A stretch of DNA of 40,934 nt from an uncultured Bacteroidales bacterium (lineage in GTDB: Bacteria; Bacteroidota; Bacteroidia; Bacteroidales; F082), in the NCBI GenBank assembly GCA_947305795.1, contig CAMZEK010000024.1:1-40934 (forward strand), written 5' to 3'. A program made the position numbers and the translations under genes. Of the stretch, positions 27,588 through 35,223 are shown piece by piece (position 1 is the first letter of the stretch; every line of letters begins with the position of its first letter). The notes beneath the pieces were generated by a model. It worked only from the letters and a program-made list of their open reading frames with translations. It searched no databases and had not been told where the DNA came from.

Positions 27588-29105
27588 TCATTCCTTCACT
27601 ACCTTATCCGAAAACACTTTTCCGTCTTCCAGCATGACGCGCATCGTGTAGGTGCCCGACGGCAAGCCGCTCATTTCCAAGCGTTCCAAGCTGTTTTTCT
27701 GCATGCACACCAACTGTCCTTGCAGGTCGTAAAGCTCGATTTGTGTGGGCGTTACGTCAGGGGAATAGCGCAGGTGGAGTTCGCTTTGGATTGGGTTGGG
27801 GTAGAACATGTAGGGGCGGACAAAAGTCTCCGTTTCAGGTGTGCCTACCCCGTCATCATGGAAGAATAGGTAAAACATCTTTGGTGATATGTGCCCTACC
27901 ATATGGCCTTTCTCAAAACCTCCCACAACACAGCCCCCATTTTCAAGGCTCAAAATCATGTCAGGCGTGTGGTCAAAACCCGGGTCCAAGCAATAGCGTT
28001 GCCAAAGCACATTCAAGTCGTAATCCAACTTCGCCACGCACACATAGAATCCACTCGGCGCAAAAGGGTCGGCGGTCTGGTAAACAAAATAAAGATTCCC
28101 GTCTGCCGACTTTTTCAAGTCACAGGGTATTGCGCAAGTAACGAAACCATGGTCTGGCCCTTGGGGGTCGGTAGCAAACTTCACAGTGCCAATGTTCGTG
28201 TGGGTCGTTTTGTCATATTTTGTAATCCTGACACCGTTGTTGCCATAGTGTAATTTTGTGTAATAACGCGTGGTTACCAAATACGAGTTTTCATCCAAAG
28301 ACAGCATTTGTTCACCCGATCGTTCCATCAAATAACCAGGCTCAAATTCTTCTTCAACACGGATATATTCCTTCAACTGAAACAACGAATCGACAACAAA
28401 ATAACCGAAAACAGACCTGCTAGAGTTCGTCCAAGCATATTCACGGGGCGAATCGTTGTACACCATCAGATTGTTCCCACCGACGGCTGTTTCGCTCATT
28501 ATATTCATTATATTGTCGGGAAGCTCAACACGGTCTTTTATCGTGCCGTCAAGACCTGCCCTGACCATAATCGGTGTATAGGTTTGGCCTGAAGTCAAAA
28601 TATAGAAAAGAATGATGTTTTCATCGTCCTCAAACAGATATTTTTCCCAACCGGATACAATCGTGTCTTCCAAAGGAACGATGATGTCGGAGGCCTCGTC
28701 GTAATACAATTGGTCGTCGATATGGCGGATGAGCAGGTTCGTTTGGCAGTTTTCTAAATCGCGGTCGATTTTTACAAACAGGTTGCCTCTGCCATGAGGA
28801 TTTCTTTCCAAAAGGCAGTAGCTCGCGTAGTCGTTTTCCATCAAAAGTGAATCAAGGAAGCAGGCGTCCGACGATACTTTCACCAACATATGTCCAAGGT
28901 CACTGATAATAGAGAAGCCGCTTTCGTCAGGAATCCAAAAAGGGCTGTGACTCAAAATGTTCCCGTCTCGAAGTTCGAGGAGGCTATTGACATTAAAGCT
29001 GTAAAAGCCGAGGTCAATGCCGACGATTGAATCATACGTATAGCTTTGGCCTTTCACCAAAGTTGTTGCCATCAGAATTGCAAGAAACAGTGTTAGTTTT
29101 TTCAT
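27588..29105 (-). CDS. Exported protein with type IX secretion sorting domain
   Basis: A 505-residue predicted T9SS cargo. The signal peptide ends LVKG before QSYTYD. Residues about 420-505 form a type A C-terminal sorting domain: FYPNPIQSELHL, then LYDLQGQLVC, then LPSGTYTMRV and a Lys/Glu tail. This domain directs passage through the outer membrane by the Por/T9SS system and cell-surface attachment. The middle is a repetitive beta-rich region (several LDGT and YF blocks, possibly a beta-propeller) with no recognisable catalytic motif. Function is unknown. Confidence 0.85.
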   Translation of the reverse strand: MKKLTLFLAILMATTLVKGQSYTYDSIVGIDLGFYSFNVNSLLELRDGNILSHSPFWIPDESGFSIISDLGHMLVKVSSDACFLDSLLMENDYASYCLLERNPHGRGNLFVKIDRDLENCQTNLLIRHIDDQLYYDEASDIIVPLEDTIVSGWEKYLFEDDENIILFYILTSGQTYTPIMVRAGLDGTIKDRVELPDNIMNIMSETAVGGNNLMVYNDSPREYAWTNSSRSVFGYFVVDSLFQLKEYIRVEEEFEPGYLMERSGEQMLSLDENSYLVTTRYYTKLHYGNNGVRITKYDKTTHTNIGTVKFATDPQGPDHGFVTCAIPCDLKKSADGNLYFVYQTADPFAPSGFYVCVAKLDYDLNVLWQRYCLDPGFDHTPDMILSLENGGCVVGGFEKGHMVGHISPKMFYLFFHDDGVGTPETETFVRPYMFYPNPIQSELHLRYSPDVTPTQIELYDLQGQLVCMQKNSLERLEMSGLPSGTYTMRVMLEDGKVFSDKVVKE

Positions 29106-29147
29106 GAGGACTCGTGTTTATGATTGAAATAGTAAAAGTAATAAAAA

Positions 29148-29179
29148 TTTCTAGCAGCAATTTTTTTTGCTGCTAGAAA
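29148..29179 (-). terminator. Terminator of the 29186-30193 lipoprotein gene
   Basis: A 13-base perfect stem (TTTCTAGCAGCAA and its complement) surrounds a 6-base loop. Read on the minus strand it is followed by TTTTT. It starts 6 bases after the stop codon. Confidence 0.88.
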
Positions 29180-29185
29180 AAAATG

Positions 29186-30193
29186 TCAATTACCACCATG
29201 TCCTGGCTCAGAAGTATGTTCGTGTCTTACTCCATATTGTACTTGGAGGTCGTAATGTTCTACCAAACGACCATGATCACCGGGCTCTCTTATGTATATC
29301 ACTTTCCAATAAATAATATATAGGCCTGGAGGGCAGTTATCAAACCCTAAACCCAAGGAAGAATCGCAAAGGTAGAAAATAATGGGATAAATATCGGCGT
29401 CCATATATATATTATTTGCGAACAATCTTGAATTTAAATAACACGGAGATTCATACATGTCAATTTCATTTTGATATTCGAAGACTGTATCAAAAGAGGG
29501 GGTATAATAATACGGAAATTCTGTATGGTGTAGATGACTTTCTTTCCAATTGAGGAAACGCTCAAGCTCTGACCTACCTAGGGTTGATGCGGGAAGAGGT
29601 GAACCGTCAAAGAAATCATAACAATCCAACATGAGATCCCACCAAGTTTGATAGAAATAAAGAGTGTCATCCAAACCTTTGGAACTGCGCATAAAGGTGG
29701 TCGTTAACGAAATAATGACAGAACCATCATTCGATATGGATGCATTGATGAATCTGAAATGTTTTTCGTCAAGCGGAAGGCTTCGATAGAATTTTTCAAT
29801 GATGGTACTGATGTTTTCGTAAGCGGTGGCGAGATCGCTTAAGAGTACCGAACCACTTGTGACGGTCACGTTGCTGTAGAGCGTGTCGAAACGAATGTCG
29901 TCGAATGGGACATTTGCGTTGGCAAAATCATAGTTTGCCACGCTTGCGAGGTGCCAAGCAGCCTCTTCGAGGCTGAGGGCCTCGCCGTCCCTGTTGCTTT
30001 GGCTGTCCTTCATTTTCTGCTTGAAGTCCTTCAAGTAGGCGTTCATGTCGTCAACCACGGGAGGAGTGAAGGGTTTGGCAGGTTGGATGTTGTACAACAA
30101 GGCATCTTGGTTTTCCTTTTTGCAAGACACCACGGCAACCGTTGCTGCCACAACCACTAATAAAGTGGCAATGAATAAAGTTCTCTTTTTCAT
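29186..30193 (-). CDS. Lipoprotein of unknown function
   Basis: I do not recognise this 335-residue protein. It has a lipoprotein signal peptide ending VVSC (Cys24) followed by KKENQD. A short helical region around 45-90 (LKDFKQKMKDSQ, LSLEEAAWHLASVANYDF) is followed by a region rich in Asp, Tyr and Phe with scattered Cys. The opening segment resembles the start of other Bacteroidales lipoproteins, but no catalytic motif is visible. It is 45 bases after the DUF3244-like gene and ends at a strong terminator, so the two may be co-transcribed. Confidence 0.75.
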   Translation of the reverse strand: MKKRTLFIATLLVVVAATVAVVSCKKENQDALLYNIQPAKPFTPPVVDDMNAYLKDFKQKMKDSQSNRDGEALSLEEAAWHLASVANYDFANANVPFDDIRFDTLYSNVTVTSGSVLLSDLATAYENISTIIEKFYRSLPLDEKHFRFINASISNDGSVIISLTTTFMRSSKGLDDTLYFYQTWWDLMLDCYDFFDGSPLPASTLGRSELERFLNWKESHLHHTEFPYYYTPSFDTVFEYQNEIDMYESPCYLNSRLFANNIYMDADIYPIIFYLCDSSLGLGFDNCPPGLYIIYWKVIYIREPGDHGRLVEHYDLQVQYGVRHEHTSEPGHGGN

Positions 30194-30238
30194 GGTTTTG
30201 AGATTTTGATGGTTAGTAATAAGGTTAATAAGTGTTGT

Positions 30239-30652
30239 TTAGTCTTTGTCGAAATCGCCTTCAGCGTAGCCATCGGCATTGTTGAGTGCTACGGTGTAGG
30301 TGCCACTGAAAGTGCTTGTGATGGGAATGATGACTGTTTGCTGCACGGAAGTGTTTACTACGGTGCTGTAGACGGTGACGCCCAGGGCATTGTAGATGGA
30401 AATGTTCACATTGCCGAAACTCCGATTGAAATGGATGTAGACAGAGTTTTCGTTGGCACCAGCTATAACGGCGTTAGGGGCGACACCAAACATTAAAGTG
30501 CCTTGTAATAAGATTACCTCATATCCAGTAGGGACATTGTCATTGTCTTCCATATTGATAATGGAAATACATTTAAGGCTCACGGCTTGAGCTTCCCAAG
30601 TGCAAAGGCCAAAGGCACAGAGGCCTGCGAGGAATAATGCTTTTTTCTTCAT
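30239..30652 (-). CDS. DUF3244-like small exported protein
   Basis: A 137-residue protein with a signal peptide (KKKALFLAGLCAFGLCTWEAQA). The rest is beta-rich, about 105 residues, with SVYIHFNRSFGNVNISIYNALGV and a C-terminal SGTYTVAL block. This is the pattern of the Bacteroidales DUF3244 family, a short beta-sandwich of unknown role that also resembles the last domain of T9SS-type cargo. The start at 30652 was chosen over an upstream in-frame ATG at 30739 because it opens a clear signal peptide. Confidence 0.7.
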   Translation of the reverse strand: MKKKALFLAGLCAFGLCTWEAQAVSLKCISIINMEDNDNVPTGYEVILLQGTLMFGVAPNAVIAGANENSVYIHFNRSFGNVNISIYNALGVTVYSTVVNTSVQQTVIIPITSTFSGTYTVALNNADGYAEGDFDKD

Positions 30653-30926
30653 TGCTATTGGTTTTTTTGAGTTCAACATTGTTTGTGTGACACACTTTGT
30701 GAAACGTTTTATGGGGTAAAAGTAGGCTTGCAAAACCATCTGTCAATTGAGACATAGCTTTAGTTTCGCTCCATATAGTTTTTTTTCAATGAATAAAACA
30801 TAATCCATTGAAAGACAGCAATGAACAAAAAGTGAAATATAAGTAGAAGAGGATGTATATATAAATTGAGAGTCAAAAAGGCATCCCCAAAACTGCGTTT
30901 TAAGGCTGAAAGAAGCGAAATTCGGC
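30653..30926. promoter_or_regulatory. AT-rich gap with a possible promoter
   Basis: In this 274-base gap the only signal I can support is TACTTTTA on the minus strand at 30717-30724, one base from the -7 consensus and 65 bases before the DUF3244-like start. No terminator for the regulator gene ending at 30927 is evident. Confidence 0.35.
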
Positions 30927-32612
30927 TCAGTTGGCGAGCGCGTTGCGAAGTTGTTCCTTCATTTTTTCAGGTTTCAGGCTCAATTTTTTGCGGAGGGTGC
31001 TACGGTTTTGGTTGACGGTATTCAGGCTCAACTCCAACAACTCGGCTATTTCCGCATTGGAAAGGTCGCTGAACGACAACACACATACCTTGGTCTCCGT
31101 TTCGGTAAGATTAGGATGTTTATTCTGAATGGTGTCATATAGGTGGGGATAAGCAATTTCAATGGTGGAACGGGCAGCCTCAAATAGGCTTTCCTTGCCG
31201 TTCATCACCTGTCGCACCAGAGGCAGCCATTCGTTTTTGGGATCTTTGGCCTGTTTTGTGGTACGTTTGGCCGTAAGTATCATCCTGAGACGCAAAGCAA
31301 CTTCCTCGTCCATAATAGAAGACTTGACCGTTTGCCGCAAATCCTCTTTCATGGCATCAATTTGCATCTTCATCTCGGCTTCCGCTTTTATCATTTGCTT
31401 GTGCTTGTATTGCAAAATTAGTATAATGATGGCAGCAACAAACAATAGAATACTGATAACCAATATAATGCGATGCCTTAGGATGATTTTTCTGTTTAAG
31501 GAGTTTTGCAGGCTTTCATAGTCATATTGCTTTTGGATGCGGAAAACGGCAAGGTCTTGACGTTGTTGCATTACTTTATAAAGCAAGTTTTCTTGTGTTT
31601 TATGATACATTAATGCTAAAGAATTATTGTCTTGACTTTCAGCGAATTGGGAAAGTGCATCGTAAGCCGAAGCTTTTGTTTCGGTTTTCACATCAGCAGT
31701 AGGCAAGAAATCTTCGATTCTCTGATAATAATAGAAAGCCGAATCCAATTCTCCCGATGCAACGAAAACCTTTCCCATGTTTAGATAAAGTAGAAATGGT
31801 TTGGAATTGTCAGAAACATTTTTGGCTTGTCTAAGACAATCAAGGGCTTGCGCATATTTCCCTTGTATACGATACAGCACGGCATAATTGTTCAAAATTT
31901 TGAGCTTTATATTGTCTGAATAAACCATATTGGCGAAAACAAGACCTTGGTTAAGACAGATTTCAGTGCTGTCGTATGAACCATGTAACAAATGACAACA
32001 CGCTATACTGTTTTGGATTATTGCACAATCAACATGGTGATTCCCAAAATTCGTGTTTGATTTTTTCAGCATATCCAAAGATTCCTGCACCATTCCATCA
32101 TAATAGAACATTTTCCCCATCCAATACTCCGCCTGCGCCACGGCAAGGCAGTCCCCCGCTAGTCCGCCATAGTGCTCCGCGTCCTTAAACGACTGCATGG
32201 CGGTGGCCTTGTCGTTGTAGTGTTGCTGCACGAAGCCGCTGTAGAGGGCTGCGTGGGCGGCCTTGTCATAATTCTTTTTCTTGGCGTAATAGGCAGCGGC
32301 GCGTTCCAGTTCGGGGCTGGTGGAAAGGGTGGGCTTGTCGTCGAAGAAATCGTCATCCATCAGGGGCGAGATTTCCTGGCCATGGTCGCCAAACAGAGCC
32401 TCGGCCTGCAACAAGGCCATGTCCATGCGGTGCTTCTCGTTGAAATAGACGGGCATCCGCAACACGCTGTCAATCAGGCTTGCGGTGCTGTCGGGCAGGG
32501 TGTCGGCCAGCCTTTCGGCACGGCGCACCATCCTCCTCGCCTCGCGCTGCGGGCTGTGGCAGGCAGTCAAGGCGAGCACACCCATCAATGCTATTGGGAG
32601 AAACCGTTTCAT
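30927..32612 (-). CDS. Membrane-spanning TPR/HTH transcriptional regulator
   Basis: A 561-residue predicted one-component regulator. The N-terminus has a hydrophobic segment with a lipobox-like LTAC (Cys18). Residues about 100-345 are degenerate tetratricopeptide repeats, probably periplasmic. One transmembrane helix spans about 382-401 (RIILVISILLFVAAIIILIL), then a coiled coil (405-430). Residues 500-555 are a LuxR-type helix-turn-helix (LTETETKVC, SNAEIAELLELSLNTVNQNR, LRKKL). This architecture is common in Bacteroidota near accessory loci. It follows the Sel1 lipoprotein gene by 17 bases, so both are probably one transcript. The start at 32612 was chosen for the signal-like sequence; the longer frame overlaps the Sel1 gene. 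Confidence 0.88.
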   Translation of the reverse strand: MKRFLPIALMGVLALTACHSPQREARRMVRRAERLADTLPDSTASLIDSVLRMPVYFNEKHRMDMALLQAEALFGDHGQEISPLMDDDFFDDKPTLSTSPELERAAAYYAKKKNYDKAAHAALYSGFVQQHYNDKATAMQSFKDAEHYGGLAGDCLAVAQAEYWMGKMFYYDGMVQESLDMLKKSNTNFGNHHVDCAIIQNSIACCHLLHGSYDSTEICLNQGLVFANMVYSDNIKLKILNNYAVLYRIQGKYAQALDCLRQAKNVSDNSKPFLLYLNMGKVFVASGELDSAFYYYQRIEDFLPTADVKTETKASAYDALSQFAESQDNNSLALMYHKTQENLLYKVMQQRQDLAVFRIQKQYDYESLQNSLNRKIILRHRIILVISILLFVAAIIILILQYKHKQMIKAEAEMKMQIDAMKEDLRQTVKSSIMDEEVALRLRMILTAKRTTKQAKDPKNEWLPLVRQVMNGKESLFEAARSTIEIAYPHLYDTIQNKHPNLTETETKVCVLSFSDLSNAEIAELLELSLNTVNQNRSTLRKKLSLKPEKMKEQLRNALAN

Positions 32613-32629
32613 CGACACCTCGGAGGCAT

Positions 32630-33535
32630 TTATTCCTTGAAGTTCTTTTCCAGAAACACTTGGGCTTCCTTCATGCCGCCGTCGCGGGCTTTGCTCAGGA
32701 GGAGCTTGCTGTAGGCGAGGTCTTGCTTCACGCCTTGTCCGGAATAATAGAGGATGCCGAGACGGTATTGTGCCCCTGGGATGTTTTTGTCGGCGGCTTG
32801 GGTGAAGCACTCGATGGCCTTGTCCAAGTTTCTTTCCATGCCGATGCCGTAGAAGTAGCAGTCGCCTACCTGCGCGAGAGCGTAGGCGTTGTTGCCCTCA
32901 GCCGATTTCTGCCACCATTTCACGGCTTCGTCGAGGCTCTTTTCTGTGCCCATGCCGAAATAGTAGCAGTTGCCGAGGTTGAGCATGGCTTGGGCATCTT
33001 CGGCCTCAGAGCCTTTATGGAACCATTTGAAGGCTTCCTTATCGTCGCGTTTCACGCCTTTTCCTGTGCGGTAGAGGTTGCCGAGGGCGTTGTAGGAGGC
33101 CGTTTGCTCTTGGTCAGCGGCTTTCTTGTACCACGCGGCGGCCTGTTGCATATTCTCATCGACGCCCCAACCGTTTTCTAAGCACACTCCGTACATGTAT
33201 TGGAAGTCGCGCTGGCCTTGTTCGGCTTGGTAGCGGATGGTGTCGATATGTTGGGCGGCTTGTTCCTGTAGGGTCTTCCTTTCGCCCATGAGTTGGCTCA
33301 GGTCGAGAGGCTTGCCTTCTTCCATTGTCAGCACGGGGGTGTTGGAGTTTGCTGGTGTTCCGTTGTTTTCAAAAGAGAATTCCGTTGTGGGCGGAATCTG
33401 TGTAGTAGGTGCAACGGGCATCCCAGGCGGGATGACAGTCTTCTGTTTTTCGGTTTGTTCTTGAGGCTTATTGTCATTACGACCGCAGCAAACCATCGTT
33501 AAAACCACGACAAATAAAAGGAGGAGTTTCTTCAT
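32630..33535 (-). CDS. Sel1-repeat lipoprotein
   Basis: A 301-residue lipoprotein with a signal peptide ending in TMVCC (Cys16 or Cys17), a Pro/Thr/Gln-rich spacer to about residue 90, and then five to six Sel1-like repeats. The repeat pattern is clear: GDCYFYGIGMERNLDKAIECF, LGNLYRTGKGVKRDDKEAFKWF and similar. Such repeats bind partner proteins. It sits 17 bases upstream of the TPR/HTH regulator gene on the same strand and has its own promoter, so a sensing partnership is plausible. No enzymatic motif is present. Confidence 0.9.
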   Translation of the reverse strand: MKKLLLLFVVVLTMVCCGRNDNKPQEQTEKQKTVIPPGMPVAPTTQIPPTTEFSFENNGTPANSNTPVLTMEEGKPLDLSQLMGERKTLQEQAAQHIDTIRYQAEQGQRDFQYMYGVCLENGWGVDENMQQAAAWYKKAADQEQTASYNALGNLYRTGKGVKRDDKEAFKWFHKGSEAEDAQAMLNLGNCYYFGMGTEKSLDEAVKWWQKSAEGNNAYALAQVGDCYFYGIGMERNLDKAIECFTQAADKNIPGAQYRLGILYYSGQGVKQDLAYSKLLLSKARDGGMKEAQVFLEKNFKE

Positions 33536-33555
33536 TGGAAATAGGTTTTAGGCCG

Positions 33556-33563
33556 CAAAATTA
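33556..33563 (-). promoter_or_regulatory. -7 promoter element for the Sel1-regulator operon
   Basis: The minus strand reads TAATTTTG, an exact -7 match, 20 bases before the Sel1 start codon. Confidence 0.6.
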
Positions 33564-33678
33564 AGCTTTTTTTTCGCAATGGCGGACAACGACCATCTAT
33601 TTGTGGCCAGTTAAATTCTGAAAGGCTTGCATTATTTCTGCAAAGTGCGTACACCCAAACGGGCGGCAAGGTGGTGAC

Positions 33679-33706
33679 GTAGAGACGGTGTGTACACCGT
33701 CTCTAC
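33679..33706. repeat. Intergenic palindrome, copy C (perfect)
   Basis: Two perfect 13-base arms (GTAGAGACGGTGT and its complement) surround 2 bases. It begins 4 bases after the stop codon of the aldo/keto reductase gene on the minus strand. Confidence 0.9.
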
Positions 33707-33710
33707 AAAA

Positions 33711-35111
33711 TCATTGCAGTTTCAATTGCTCCACGTAGTCATCGATGCGGTGCAGTTCCTCTGGAATGTTGATTTCCTGCGGACAATGGTCTGTACATTG
33801 GTTGCAGCCGATGCAGTGGCTGGCTTGACGTAGAGCTGGGATGTTGCGGTCGTAGCCGATGAGGAAACGTTTGCGGGCTTCCCGGAACGCTTGTGCCTCG
33901 CGGTTGCCGGTGGGCATCTTGCCTTGGGTGACGCATTCGTTGTAGTAGGCGAACACGGCAGGGATGTTGAGTCCGTAAGGGCAGGGCATGCAATAGTTAC
34001 AAGCGGTGCAGGGCACGGTCTTCAGCTTGATGAACTGTTCGGCCACGCGCATCAGGAACTCGTCCTCCTCGGGGGTGATGGGCCGCAGCGGTGAGTAGGT
34101 CTCCACGTTTTGGACTAGGTGCTCCATATAGGTCATGCCACTCAAGACGGTGAGGATGCCTTCGGGGGTGCCGGCATAGCGGAAAGCCCAACGGGCAACA
34201 GGGGTCTCTAGCTCACGTTCCTTCATTTGTTTCACGATGTAGTCGGGCTGTTTGGCGAGACGGCCTCCCAACAGCGGCTCCATAATGACCACAGGGATGC
34301 CACGGCGATGCAGCTCCTCATAAAGGTATGAGGAATTGACGCCTTCACCGTCGATCTCGGCAAAGCTCCAGTCGACGTAGTTCATCTGAATCTGCACGAA
34401 GTCCCAGTGGTATTTGCCTTCATCATGCCATTGCATCACGGTGTCGAAGAGCTTCGGGTCGCCGTGGAACGAGAAGCCGAGGTTGCGGATGCGGCCGGCT
34501 TTCTTTTGTTCCACGAGCCAGTCGAGGAGTCCGTTGTCGATGAAGCGGGCGTTGAACATCTCATGGCTACTCAATTCCTTCGAACTGCCGCCGATGCTAT
34601 GCAGCAGCAGGTAGTCGACGTAGTCGGTCTGCAGCTGCTTGAGCGAGTTCTCGAACATGGCTTGTGAGGCCTCGAGGGTCCATGTGGTAGGCGAGAAGTT
34701 GGAGAGTTTGGTGGCGATGTAATAACTGTTGCGCGGGTGCCGTGACAGGGCGATGCCCGTGGCAGTCTCGGAATAGCCTCTGGTATAAACCGGGGCCGTG
34801 TCGAAATAGTTGACGCCATGTTCCAAGGCATAGTCCACCTCCTCGTTGACCATCTCCTGGTCGACGCGGGCGTTGGGGTCTTTTCTCATGTCGGACCCAT
34901 TCTCGATGGGCAGGCGCATCATGCCATAACCCAAGAGCGAAACGCGGTCGCCCGTGTTGGGGTTGGTGCGGTAGGTCATCTCGCCTTGTCCGTCAACGAC
35001 GTTTTTGGCGATGATGGGTGATTCGTCATTGTTGTTTTTGCAGGCGGAGAGCACCACCGAGGTTGCCACGGCCGCCCCGCCCATATGTTTTAGGAAATCT
35101 CTTCTGTCCAT
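33711..35111 (-). CDS. Tat-exported aldo/keto reductase lipoprotein with ferredoxin domain
   Basis: A 466-residue redox enzyme. The N-terminus has a twin-arginine motif DRRDFLK (Arg3-Arg4) followed by a hydrophobic stretch and lipobox LSAC (Cys24), so it is a predicted Tat lipoprotein. The aldo/keto reductase barrel follows, with catalytic candidates in FDTAPVYTRG (Asp, Tyr), ATKLSN (Lys) and LLLHS (His). The C-terminus has two 4Fe-4S motifs, CTACNYCMPC and CIGCNQCTDHC. Folded cofactors explain the need for Tat. It follows tatA, tatC and a polyferredoxin membrane protein on the same strand, after a 108-base gap, and may receive electrons from that protein. The substrate is unknown. Confidence 0.92.
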   Translation of the reverse strand: MDRRDFLKHMGGAAVATSVVLSACKNNNDESPIIAKNVVDGQGEMTYRTNPNTGDRVSLLGYGMMRLPIENGSDMRKDPNARVDQEMVNEEVDYALEHGVNYFDTAPVYTRGYSETATGIALSRHPRNSYYIATKLSNFSPTTWTLEASQAMFENSLKQLQTDYVDYLLLHSIGGSSKELSSHEMFNARFIDNGLLDWLVEQKKAGRIRNLGFSFHGDPKLFDTVMQWHDEGKYHWDFVQIQMNYVDWSFAEIDGEGVNSSYLYEELHRRGIPVVIMEPLLGGRLAKQPDYIVKQMKERELETPVARWAFRYAGTPEGILTVLSGMTYMEHLVQNVETYSPLRPITPEEDEFLMRVAEQFIKLKTVPCTACNYCMPCPYGLNIPAVFAYYNECVTQGKMPTGNREAQAFREARKRFLIGYDRNIPALRQASHCIGCNQCTDHCPQEINIPEELHRIDDYVEQLKLQ

Positions 35112-35117
35112 TGTTTC

Positions 35118-35223
35118 TCAGTTTGTAGTTTGTAGTTGTCAGTTTGTAGTTAGCAGTTGTTCAGTTAGCAGTTAAATTTCACATTATCAGTATAACTGGT
35201 AACTGCCAACTGGTAATTGTCAA
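35118..35223. repeat. AGTT-rich degenerate repeats with an imperfect inverted half
   Basis: The left half carries several copies of CAGTTTGTAGTT/TTAGCAGTT. The right half (about 35190-35223) is their approximate complement, so the transcript could fold into a long imperfect stem. It separates the polyferredoxin gene from the aldo/keto reductase gene. A smaller relative lies upstream of trxB. Confidence 0.55.

Noticed and set aside
27588..29105. Beta-propeller enzyme function for the T9SS cargo
   Set aside because: The repetition is weak and no catalytic residues could be placed, so only the sorting domain is called.
32613..32810. Upstream extension of the TPR/HTH regulator
   Set aside because: The added 66 residues are Arg/Pro-rich, lie inside the Sel1 gene in another frame and displace the signal-like N-terminus.
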